DNA from: Gp13-AA77 sp035578005
Lineage (GTDB): Bacteria; Acidobacteriota; Terriglobia; UBA7540
DNA length: 32,880 bases
Assembly: GCA_035578005.1 (NCBI GenBank)
Contig: DATJYK010000091.1
Span: 1 to 32,880 of the forward strand
Direction: 5' to 3'
Shown: positions 1 to 6,658 of the stretch, in pieces
Position numbering within the stretch: position 1 is the first letter of the stretch
Layout of the letters: every line of letters begins with the position of its first letter
Translations under genes and position numbers: made by a program
The notes under the pieces: generated by a model
Database searches by the model: none
What the model saw: only the letters and a program-made list of their open reading frames with translations
Told to the model about the DNA's origin: nothing

Positions 1-140
1 CGGTACTGCTCCGGCAGATCGGAGCGCTGATCGAGATAATAGGGGCGCGAGAAGACTTCCTGCGCCTCTTCAAAACCGATTCCGCGTCTGGGGTTCGCCC
101 GCAGTCGCTTGCCCTTCCGGCTGTCAAAGCGGAATCGCAT
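1..140 (-). CDS. BrnT-family toxin, N-terminal part (runs off window)
   Basis: The minus strand from ATG at 140 encodes 46 residues beginning MRFRFDSRKGKRL, followed by GIGFEEAQEVFSRPYY and a D...PEQYR segment. This order (FD..K, G..FEEA..VF, then E.R) matches the N-terminal half of BrnT ribonuclease toxins of type II TA systems. The gene is cut by the window edge, so catalytic residues further on and a downstream brnA antitoxin cannot be checked. A TATACT-like hexamer lies only a few bases before the ATG, together with a 13-bp palindrome, so the mRNA may have almost no leader and be autoregulated. Family assignment is by pattern recognition and moderately secure; activity is unknown. Confidence 0.6.
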   Translation of the reverse strand, partial: MRFRFDSRKGKRLRANPRRGIGFEEAQEVFSRPYYLDQRSDLPEQY

Positions 141-145
141 GTCAG

Positions 146-158
146 TATAACAGTTATA
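146..158. promoter_or_regulatory. Palindrome TATAACAGTTATA upstream of the brnT-like gene
   Basis: A perfect 6-bp inverted repeat around a central A lies 6 bp before the ATG of the brnT-like gene and overlaps a TATACT-like -10 element read on the minus strand. The position suits an operator for the antitoxin of a TA operon. This role is inferred from position and symmetry only. Confidence 0.35.
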
Positions 159-228
159 TCACGGCACGGGATCGCCGTTAGGCTGGACGCCGCCTGGGGT
201 CGAGGAGTGGGGCCTGAGACCAGTAGAA

Positions 229-251
229 GCGGCCTGCAGGTAGCAGGCCGC
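229..251. other. Perfect stem-loop in the intergenic region
   Basis: GCGGCCTGC and GCAGGCCGC form a 9-bp perfect GC-rich stem around the 5-nt loop AGGTA. No T-tract follows on either strand, so it is not a clear intrinsic terminator. Nothing else recognisable was seen between 159 and 364. Confidence 0.4.
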
Positions 252-364
252 GTACATCCCGTACGCCGGACCACCGAGAATTGACCCCTTAGAGACCGAG
301 CGAGGCTTTGACCTACGAGTGATCGACGTGATACTCGAAGGGTACGCCGACGCGGCGTGTCTTT

Positions 365-982
365 TTGGGGAATGACCTCGTGTCCTGGAAGGGAACCAGA
401 ACGGCGAAGCGCATGCGCGCCCAGCGCCGGAACGCCGCGCGTTCCACCGGCCCCAGGACCAAAGAGGGGCGCCGCCGTTCAGCTCTCAATCAGCGCCGGC
501 TGGCTCTTCCGCGACTGGCCAGCGAAATCATCGAAAGTCTCAAGGCTGACCCGCAGGACTTCCTTCGCACCTGGCGCGATGTTCTCGCTATTTTCTGGTT
601 CATGGATCCCGAGGTGCAGCCCTTCTTGGACGCCGTCGCCTGGGACTGGTGGCTGAAGCAGCACTATGCCGTGAACGGCGGGTCAAACGAGCTTACCCTG
701 CGTGCCATCGACGTGCGCTTGGAGTGTGAGCTCCATGCCCTGGTTAGCGCTTACCGGATGCTGAACCGCAAATGGCAATGCCGGCTGCAGAGTGAACTCG
801 GCAGCTCGGGGCGGGCCGACATGTGGCACCTTCGCCTGGCGGTGGAGACCCGCCTCAAGCCTTACCCGGAGTTTGGTGAGGGATGGGAAGCTACCGAAGG
901 CCTCTCCCTTGGAATTGGCGATCGACCGTTGGTCGCCGGAGATGTGGGACCTCAACGCGCCGCTGACGGATTTGGGCGATGA
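365..982 (+). CDS. Unrecognised basic N-terminus protein, probably frameshifted near 890-920
   Basis: The open frame starts at a TTG (365); GTG at 380 and ATG at 413 are alternatives, and none has a strong ribosome-binding site. The N-terminus is basic and contains RRNAARSTGPRTKEGRRRS, a motif I associate with multi-copy hypothetical proteins of Acidobacteriota. The middle is Trp-rich (about residues 75-100) with no domain I recognise. The last 30 or so residues look non-coding in style, while the +1 frame from about 885 to 1070 continues in protein-like fashion (SPLELAIDRWSPEMWDLN) into an Asp/Glu-rich tail that stops at 1070. I infer a one-base frameshift near 890-920, real or a sequencing error; the ancestral product would end at 1070. 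Function unknown. Confidence 0.5.
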   Translation: MGNDLVSWKGTRTAKRMRAQRRNAARSTGPRTKEGRRRSALNQRRLALPRLASEIIESLKADPQDFLRTWRDVLAIFWFMDPEVQPFLDAVAWDWWLKQHYAVNGGSNELTLRAIDVRLECELHALVSAYRMLNRKWQCRLQSELGSSGRADMWHLRLAVETRLKPYPEFGEGWEATEGLSLGIGDRPLVAGDVGPQRAADGFGR

Positions 983-1330
983 GGATGACGATGAGGGAGA
1001 CGACGAAGGCGACGACTTGGGCTGGGACGAGGGCGACGATGAGGGCTGCTACGAACCCATTGGCGTCTAACGCCTGTGGGTTCATTAGCTTAGGCCATCA
1101 AAAACAGGCCCGATTTTGAAACTTTCGGGGGGTACGAACCCAATTTGGTAAATCATGTCGTCACAGACAGTTACGCTAAAAAGGTCCACTTTTATGAAAT
1201 TTTTCGCAGAACTGCTTCGAGGCCGACCGGAAATGACCTTTGCACTCCAGTTTAGCGGCGCGGAATCAAGAGTCTCACGCAAAGGCGCAAAGCCGCTAAG
1301 GTCCGCAAATAAGCACGTAGCGCCAGGGCT

Positions 1331-1399
1331 CTGACGGATTTGGGCGATGAGGATGACGGCGAGCATGAGGACGATGAGGGCGACGACTTGGGCTGGGAC
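1331..1399 (+). repeat. Second, partial copy of the acidic-tail coding sequence (first copy 963-1028)
   Basis: The 66 bp at 963-1028 that encode LTDLGDEDDDEG...DDLGWD recur at 1331-1399 with several substitutions and a net 3-bp length change, so the acidic reading frame is kept. The rest of the gene is absent from the second copy. The stretch 1071-1436 holds no convincing gene; besides this copy it contains a run near 1272-1306 (CACGCAAAGGCGCAAAGCCG) that looks like common dispersed intergenic sequence. Confidence 0.7.
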
Positions 1400-1436
1400 A
1401 TATCCCGCCCGGTGCTAAGGTCTTTTGGCCCGGTTG

Positions 1437-2255
1437 CTACGACGCGCCTATCGGGGAATGGGCTGGAGCGCTGCCGCCGGCAAACAGGCCCCAAAGCTGA
1501 GGATTGAGGATCACGATGTCAACGCGCCGGTTCTGGCCGCGCGTTTCAGGCGAACTATTGGAAGCGATGGGATGATACTCGGCATAGCCGGCGGCGGAGA
1601 GCCGTTGCGGCTGAAAGCCAAAGCGGTTGATCAGCAGATCGATCATGCCGGTGGCGCGTGAAGTCGAGAGGTCCCAGTTGGATTTGAAGGCCGCGTTGTG
1701 AATGGGCACGTTGTCCGTGTGGCCCTCGACGCGGATAAACTCCCGGCGGTTGCCGAGGAGCTCAGCGATCTTGGCGACTGTTTGCATAGACTCGGGCTTG
1801 AGTGTGGCCGAACCGCTGTCATAGAAGCCGATTTCCTGCAGGCTAATCACCAAGCCCTCGTGCGTCAGCCGTAGACTCACCTGCTTCTTCTGAAGCTGCT
1901 CAGCAAGCGCCCGCTCCAATTCGTCGCGAATCTGGCCGGGGTCCGGAAGGCTCTCGTTGGGGCCTGCCAGGCCTGCATCATGGTTGTGAACCTTCTCGCC
2001 GAGCACCTTCGAGTTCGAAAACGCAGCCGCTGTGTCCAGCAGGTTAACCTGGCTGCTGGACGGCGTAAAAATCGCGAGTTTCTGGAACGCCACTTGGATG
2101 GCTGCGGCCAGGTCGCTGACCTTGTGCTTATCGACCTGCGAAGAGGCGAACATCACCACAAAAAAGGCAAAAAGGAGGGTGATGAAATCCGCGTACGAAA
2201 CCAGCCAGCGTTCATGGTTGGCGTGAGCGGTATGGCGTTTGCGCCGCCGGCTCAT
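1437..2255 (-). CDS. motB: Flagellar stator protein MotB
   Basis: MotB anchors the stator to peptidoglycan and, with MotA, conducts the ions that drive flagellar rotation. The 272-aa product has a basic cytoplasmic N-terminus (MSRRRKRH) and one membrane segment at about residues 21-41. That segment contains the essential ion-binding Asp (D23 in VSYADFITLLFAFF). A periplasmic linker follows, then an OmpA-like peptidoglycan-binding domain with RVEGHTDNVPI, NWDLSTSRA and RGQNRRVDIVI. Length is typical for the family. The start overlaps the motA stop by 4 nt (ATGA), indicating translational coupling. It is the last gene of the flbD-motA-motB operon. Whether protons or sodium are used cannot be decided here. 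Confidence 0.95.
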   Translation of the reverse strand: MSRRRKRHTAHANHERWLVSYADFITLLFAFFVVMFASSQVDKHKVSDLAAAIQVAFQKLAIFTPSSSQVNLLDTAAAFSNSKVLGEKVHNHDAGLAGPNESLPDPGQIRDELERALAEQLQKKQVSLRLTHEGLVISLQEIGFYDSGSATLKPESMQTVAKIAELLGNRREFIRVEGHTDNVPIHNAAFKSNWDLSTSRATGMIDLLINRFGFQPQRLSAAGYAEYHPIASNSSPETRGQNRRVDIVILNPQLWGLFAGGSAPAHSPIGAS

Positions 2256-3031
2256 CGCCCATACTCCGGCTGCGCTGCTTGGGCCCCCTGTTGTGCCAGA
2301 TAACCCTGAAGCTTCGTTTCCACCATGCGCGGATTCAGACCTTCCATGATGGCGATGACGCCTTCCAGGATCATCTCGCGGGCGGTTTGTTCCTCGCGGA
2401 TGCGGATTCTGAGTTTTCCTCCCGAGGGAAGGAAGAAGATGTTGGCCGCGCCCACGCCGTAGACAGTGGCTACGAAGGCTACTGCGATGCCCTTGCCCAC
2501 TTCGGCGATGTTGTCGAGGTGCTGCATCACCTGGATGAGGCCGAGGACCGCTCCGATGATGCCGATGGTGGGTGAAAATCCCCCGGCGGATTCGAAGACC
2601 TGGGGGAGTTTTTCCTCATGGTCGGCCTGGTTGTCCATTTCAAGCTCCATCATCTTACGGAGCTCTTTCGGCTCGGTTCCGTCCACGGCCAACATGAGCG
2701 ATTTCTTTAGAAAGGGATCCTGAATGCTCGGGAGAACATTGTCGAGGGAGGTGATGCCCTCCTTGCGCGCCTTGACGGCGTAGCTGACGATTTCCTCGAT
2801 GACGCTCTCCAGGTTGCGGCTGCGCTCGAGAAAGACCGAAGAAAGCCGCTTGAAGCTGGCCAGTACGGTCGGAAGCGGGTAAGAGACCAGAACCGCCCCG
2901 AGCGTTCCTCCGAGGACGATCATGGCCGCCGTAGGCTGAAGGATCTGGTTGATGTTTCCGCCTTCCAGCGTTAACCCTCCAATGATCCCGGCCAAAGCCA
3001 AGAGTAAGCCGCCAATTGTGCCCTTATCCAC
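2252..3031 (-). CDS. motA: Flagellar stator protein MotA
   Basis: MotA forms the peptidoglycan-independent part of the stator and contacts the rotor. The 259-aa product has an N-terminal hydrophobic pair (about residues 6-22 and 33-51), a long cytoplasmic loop with charged residues (about 60-145), and a C-terminal membrane pair including GFSPTIGIIGAVLGLIQV and KGIAVAFVATVYGVGAAN. The short form of about 260 aa and the PTIG motif fit the MotA/PomA-like group widespread outside enterobacteria. It starts 12 bp after the flbD stop and overlaps motB by 4 nt, so the three genes form one transcript. Confidence 0.95.
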   Translation of the reverse strand: MDKGTIGGLLLALAGIIGGLTLEGGNINQILQPTAAMIVLGGTLGAVLVSYPLPTVLASFKRLSSVFLERSRNLESVIEEIVSYAVKARKEGITSLDNVLPSIQDPFLKKSLMLAVDGTEPKELRKMMELEMDNQADHEEKLPQVFESAGGFSPTIGIIGAVLGLIQVMQHLDNIAEVGKGIAVAFVATVYGVGAANIFFLPSGGKLRIRIREEQTAREMILEGVIAIMEGLNPRMVETKLQGYLAQQGAQAAQPEYGR

Positions 3032-3043
3032 TGAAAGCGCTCC

Positions 3044-3301
3044 TCACTCGCTTGTGCTCTCGGCAATTTCCGCCGCTTCTTCTTGAGAACCCAACACCGT
3101 GGGCAGCATCGCGAAAGAGGTCGGCAGCAAGCGGTGCCGGAACTCGATGATGCGATCCATGATCTCGTCCGCGCTCTCGCGGACCACGAGCTTATCTCCC
3201 GTTACCAGCGTAATCACCGTATCGGGCGCATTCTCAATGAACTCAATCAGGTCAGAGTTCAGCACCAGAGGCCGCTGGTTTAGCCTAGTCAAGCGAATCA
3301 T
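3044..3301 (-). CDS. flbD: FlbD-family flagellar protein
   Basis: This is an 85-aa protein of the FlbD family, small proteins found next to motAB in many bacteria. It starts MIRLTRLNQRPLVLNSDLIEFIE and continues DTVITLVTGDKLVVRE, which covers most of the family signature. The longer open frame reaches 3340, but ATG at 3301 is preceded by AGGAGG with 7-nt spacing and matches the usual N-terminus, so I chose it. The C-terminal 20 residues (SQEEAAEIAESTSE) are acidic and probably disordered. It heads the operon with motA and motB. Its exact biochemical role is not established; a regulatory role in motility is usually assumed. Confidence 0.88.
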   Translation of the reverse strand: MIRLTRLNQRPLVLNSDLIEFIENAPDTVITLVTGDKLVVRESADEIMDRIIEFRHRLLPTSFAMLPTVLGSQEEAAEIAESTSE

Positions 3302-3371
3302 ATAGTTCCCTCCTGCGGGCCTCTCGAACGATAGCGACATTTCAACACGAGTACATTCCCTTCCACGACAT

Positions 3372-3399
3372 CTATCGGCAATTAGTACTAAAACGCTTA
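3372..3399 (-). promoter_or_regulatory. Sigma-28-like promoter of flbD-motA-motB
   Basis: On the minus strand TAAG, 16 nt, then GCCGATAG resembles the FliA consensus (TAAA-N15-GCCGATAA), about 70 nt upstream of flbD. The -35 side overlaps a direct repeat, TTAGTACT at 3382-3389 and 3397-3404. The rest of the 3302-3523 gap holds a 14-bp palindrome AAGCCGTACGGCTT (3465-3478) and no gene. Confidence 0.6.
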
Positions 3400-3523
3400 G
3401 TACTTTTGCATGTTCGGTGGCCGAAATGGGCTTTGATGTGCTGTACGAGCCGGGTACGTGCTCAAAGCCGTACGGCTTGTGGCTGGGAGCGGATAAGAGA
3501 ATCTTAAACTACCGGGAGAGACG

Positions 3524-4585
3524 ATGGGCAAACGAGCGCTGATCACGGGCATCACGGGCCAGGACGGTTCCTATCTGGCGGAGTTTCTGCTGACTAAAGG
3601 ATATAAGGTCTATGGACTTGTGCGCCGCAGCAGCACCGTGAACTTCGAGCGGCTCTACCACCTTCAGGACCAGATCGAGCTGCTGCAGGGAGACCTGCTT
3701 GACCAGAATTCTCTCATCACCGCGCTGCAGCAGAGCGAGCCCACCGAAGTCTACAATCTGGCCGCCCAATCCTTTGTGCCAACCTCCTGGAATCAACCCG
3801 TTCTGACGGGGGAATTCACAGCGCTCGGTGTAACCCGCATGCTGGAAGCAATCCGGGTGGTGAATCCGACGATTCGTTTTTACCAGGCTTCTTCCAGCGA
3901 GATGTTTGGTATGGTGCGCGAAACGCCACAAAGTGAGAAGACGGATTTCTACCCGCGCAGCCCTTACGGCGTCGCCAAGCTCTACGGACACTGGATCACC
4001 GTCAACTATCGCGAGAGCTATAACATTTTCGCCTGCTCGGGAATCCTGTTTAACCATGAATCGCCGCGCCGCGGTTTGGAGTTTGTAACCAGGAAAGTGA
4101 GCTACGCCGTAGCGCGCATCAAGCTGGGTTTGCAGAAAAACCTGAAAATGGGAAACCTCGAGGCCGAGCGCGACTGGGGCTTTGCGGGCGACTACGTCGA
4201 GGCCATGTGGATGATGCTCCAGCAGGATAAGCCGCAAGATTACGTCATCGCCACCGGGAAAACCTACACCGTGCGCCATCTGCTGGACGTTGCGTTTTCG
4301 CATGCCGGCCTGGACTACCGCAACTACGTCGAGATCGATCCTTCCCTACTGCGGCCTGCTGAAGTTCATCACCTGAAGGGCGATTACTCAAAAGCGGCGC
4401 GCGAGCTCGGATGGAAACCGAAAACTACATTCGAGGAGCTTATCCAGATGATGGTGGATGAGGACCTGGTGCGGCTGGGCGGCACACCGGCCCACTTAGG
4501 TGGGCATCGATTGGCAGCGAACGCCGCAACTCCGGCGCTGATGAATGCCGGTTTCACAGAGTCGCGTCAGGTGAGCCGCCATTAG
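3524..4585 (+). CDS. gmd: GDP-mannose 4,6-dehydratase
   Basis: The enzyme converts GDP-D-mannose to GDP-4-keto-6-deoxy-D-mannose, the precursor of GDP-fucose, GDP-rhamnose and related deoxy sugars. It is a cytoplasmic extended short-chain dehydrogenase/reductase. Visible motifs are the NADP-binding GITGQDGSYL near residue 8, the RRSS segment, SSSEMFG, the YGVAK active-site motif and FNHESPRRG. These are hallmarks of Gmd rather than of UDP-sugar epimerases. The core ends near residue 320; a tail of roughly 30 residues (GGTPAHLGGHRLAAN...) is extra and probably flexible. GGGAGAG lies just before the ATG. No GDP-fucose synthase or reductase is seen in the window, so the final sugar is unknown. 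Confidence 0.95.
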   Translation: MGKRALITGITGQDGSYLAEFLLTKGYKVYGLVRRSSTVNFERLYHLQDQIELLQGDLLDQNSLITALQQSEPTEVYNLAAQSFVPTSWNQPVLTGEFTALGVTRMLEAIRVVNPTIRFYQASSSEMFGMVRETPQSEKTDFYPRSPYGVAKLYGHWITVNYRESYNIFACSGILFNHESPRRGLEFVTRKVSYAVARIKLGLQKNLKMGNLEAERDWGFAGDYVEAMWMMLQQDKPQDYVIATGKTYTVRHLLDVAFSHAGLDYRNYVEIDPSLLRPAEVHHLKGDYSKAARELGWKPKTTFEELIQMMVDEDLVRLGGTPAHLGGHRLAANAATPALMNAGFTESRQVSRH

Positions 4586-4656
4586 TGCGAATAGTCTGAA
4601 AGCTTGATTTTGTGTGCTTGTATAGCACCGGATAGTTCCGAAGGAGATTCACAGCA

Positions 4657-5718
4657 ATGTCAGCAGATCAACAGTGGCGTCCTCAGATGCCTCTCGCCAG
4701 CCCTAAGCCAACATTGGGCGAAGGTCCACCCAATCAAAACCTGGTTCTTGAAACACTCAAACTGCATGCAACTGCAATCAGTACGGGTCTTAGTCGGCTG
4801 CACGCTTTAGAGGCGCAGTTCAAAGGGCAGATGGTGAAGCCTTCGCCCGCCCCGAATGGAGAGCCGGCCACACCTAGTCCCAACGCAGCACCGAACTGGC
4901 TTCAAGCTACACTCAGGCGCTGTGAGCCTGAAGACGGAAAGCCATTCATCTACTTCCTCCACATTCCTAAGACCTCGGGTACCAGCTTTCATCGCTTTCT
5001 GATCGACGCTTTCGGCGAGGCGAGTATGTCTCCACTGAGGACTTGGGACGAGGTTCTGTGCGATTCCGCTCCTGCGGGCAACTGGAAGGTATGGTCGGGA
5101 CATTTCGGGGGACTGTTGCCTTTCATCCTGCCGTCCTGGCCTCGCATCGTTACCATTCTGCGGGATCCAGTGGAGCGGGCCCTCTCCCAGATCAATCACG
5201 CTAAACGCGACCCCGCACATCGGTTTCATCACTACGCAAAGGGTATGAGTATCCTGGAGCTTTGCCACCACGTGAGATTTCAGCGCACGCTTGACAACTG
5301 CCAAGCACGCTATTTGGCATCTTTGTCGTCCGCCCAGATGGTTTTCAGGAGTTTCCAGTATCGGGGTTCCGCCACCACGCCGGTGGCCTTTCCAGGGGTC
5401 CTCTTTTCGACAGATCCGCAGTATGGCCTTCTAGACTCGGCCCTCCGTGCCATGTCGGAAATGGACATGGTCGGCATCGCCGAAGCTCATCACCAGACCG
5501 TGAGGCTGTTCGCCCGCAAGTTTGATGTGCCGGAACCCGACGAGTCTTACCACGAGAACAGGGCGGGAACAGCGCAACTGAAGCGCGCGGCCCTGAAACC
5601 TGAGGAACTGGAATGTCTTCAGGAACTGACTCAGGTTGACCAGCTCGTATACGAGTACGCCCGCGAGCGCTTCAGGCGCGAATGCCGTCAGGCGAAAATT
5701 GCGCCTCAGCTTCAGTAA
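4657..5718 (+). CDS. Sulfotransferase-family protein with N-terminal helix
   Basis: The 353-aa protein carries the two PAPS-binding signatures of sulfotransferases: HIPKTSGTSF at about residues 102-111 (5'-phosphosulfate loop) and TILRDPVERALSQ at about 166-178 (3'-phosphate site). The HIPKT form is typical of the Sulfotransfer_2 / Golgi-type carbohydrate sulfotransferase group, so a sugar acceptor is likely. Residues 28-58 form a predicted helix (LKLHATAISTGLSRLHALEA), followed by a Pro-rich linker to about 80. This helix resembles N-terminal modules of the FkbM proteins further on. AAGGAG precedes the ATG by 10 nt. It lies 71 bp after gmd, perhaps in the same transcript. Confidence 0.8.
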   Translation: MSADQQWRPQMPLASPKPTLGEGPPNQNLVLETLKLHATAISTGLSRLHALEAQFKGQMVKPSPAPNGEPATPSPNAAPNWLQATLRRCEPEDGKPFIYFLHIPKTSGTSFHRFLIDAFGEASMSPLRTWDEVLCDSAPAGNWKVWSGHFGGLLPFILPSWPRIVTILRDPVERALSQINHAKRDPAHRFHHYAKGMSILELCHHVRFQRTLDNCQARYLASLSSAQMVFRSFQYRGSATTPVAFPGVLFSTDPQYGLLDSALRAMSEMDMVGIAEAHHQTVRLFARKFDVPEPDESYHENRAGTAQLKRAALKPEELECLQELTQVDQLVYEYARERFRRECRQAKIAPQLQ

Positions 5719-5749
5719 GAGCGAGCGCTCAACACGCGCTGGTATCCAC

Positions 5750-6043
5750 TTATTTAAAGAACCGCGGGTCGTACCGGAATGATTCCGGAGGATGCACTCG
5801 AAACCTTTGAAAACTCGGGGCGCTGAGGGTTGATGGCCAATTCGATTCAGCCTGGCGTTCGGGTGTGTTTGCGCGGTAGATGCCGTGCGCCAATTCGGCA
5901 ACCGTGATCGAACAGAGAGCCGCCTCCATATCGCCGACTTTTTGAATGACCTCTTGGAGGAATTGAGCAGCGTTGAGACGCTGGCGTTCGGCTTCAATAA
6001 CAAGGCTGGAGTCGAGAATCACTCCCAAGCTGGTGGGTTCCAT
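5750..6043 (-). pseudogene. Truncated VapC-like PIN-domain toxin
   Basis: The N-terminus (SLGVILDSSLVIEAERQ) carries the first PIN Asp (D11), and SITVAELAHGIYRA carries the conserved Glu near residue 50. After about residue 65 the sequence no longer resembles PIN domains (FQRFRVHPPESFRYDPRFFK). The C-terminal acidic residues needed for metal binding and RNA cleavage are missing, and total length is 97 aa versus about 130 in the family. It overlaps the upstream antitoxin by 25 nt. I read it as a toxin that lost its second half and is probably inactive. Confidence 0.65.
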
Positions 6044-6294
6044 GGCTGGCTGCGGCCGGCGATTCCTTCCTCAACATCTTTCATGAAGCCCTCATCCAGC
6101 GTCGTCGTGGAATTGCGCAATTCTGCCAAGGCAACACACTCCGAGAGCAATCGGCCCTTGGGCAGAGGCGAATGAATAACTGCAACCTCTTGACTATTCT
6201 CTTCCACCACGACCTCTACGCCCTGCTGGACTTTCGTAAGCACACGATGGAGGTCGCGGGCTAACTCTGCTTCAGTCACATAAACTCGTGCCAT
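6019..6294 (-). CDS. Phd/YefM-like antitoxin
   Basis: The 91-aa product starts MARVYVTEAELARDLHRVLTKV and continues with a Val-rich strand (GVEVVVEENSQEVAVIHS). This is the usual helix-then-strand layout of Phd/YefM or VapB-type antitoxins paired with PIN toxins. The C-terminal half is acidic and would be the toxin-binding part (TTTLDEGFMKDVEEGIAGR). It overlaps the truncated PIN gene downstream by 25 nt, an arrangement typical of TA operons. Because the toxin is truncated, the antitoxin may be a leftover. Exact subfamily is uncertain. Confidence 0.65.
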   Translation of the reverse strand: MARVYVTEAELARDLHRVLTKVQQGVEVVVEENSQEVAVIHSPLPKGRLLSECVALAELRNSTTTLDEGFMKDVEEGIAGRSQPWNPPAWE

Positions 6295-6321
6295 ACGCTT
6301 AAGTATACCGCTTCTCGAATC

Positions 6322-6579
6322 TCATCTCGCGGCCCTATGCCGCTTGCGCAGCTTCTTGCGCTTCCTTTCCCATTCGCCCTTGCTGATCTCGGCTGCCGGC
6401 CCGGAATTGAACCCTTCCACGAGAGCTTCGAGTCTTTCCTGGGCGCGGCTTTTCCGGTCTTCGCGGATGAGTTCGCGAAGATATTCGCTGGGGGTGCTGT
6501 ATGCTCCTCTGGCTACTTCGGCTTGGACGTATTCCTTGAGGGCCTTCGGTAACGAAACGTTGAGCGAAGTCATCTCCAT
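6322..6579 (-). CDS. ParD-like antitoxin without adjacent toxin
   Basis: The product contains MTSLNVSLPKALKEYVQAEV followed by GAYSTPSEYLRELIRED, the ribbon-helix-helix pattern of ParD antitoxins, then a charged C-terminus rich in Lys and Arg. ATG at 6579, ATG at 6573 and GTG at 6600 are all possible starts; none has a good ribosome-binding site. A TTGACA hexamer on the minus strand near 6605-6610 could be a -35 element, which would place transcription start close to the ATG codons. No ParE-type gene follows; the next gene downstream is a different antitoxin. It seems an orphan, kept as a regulator or decaying. Confidence 0.65.
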   Translation of the reverse strand: MEMTSLNVSLPKALKEYVQAEVARGAYSTPSEYLRELIREDRKSRAQERLEALVEGFNSGPAAEISKGEWERKRKKLRKRHRAAR

Positions 6580-6658
6580 GTTTTTAAGGATGACAGCCAC
6601 GGGCAGTTTATGTCAATAACTGTCAGCGCCAGCCTGGCCTGTTGGACCCCATTTTTCG

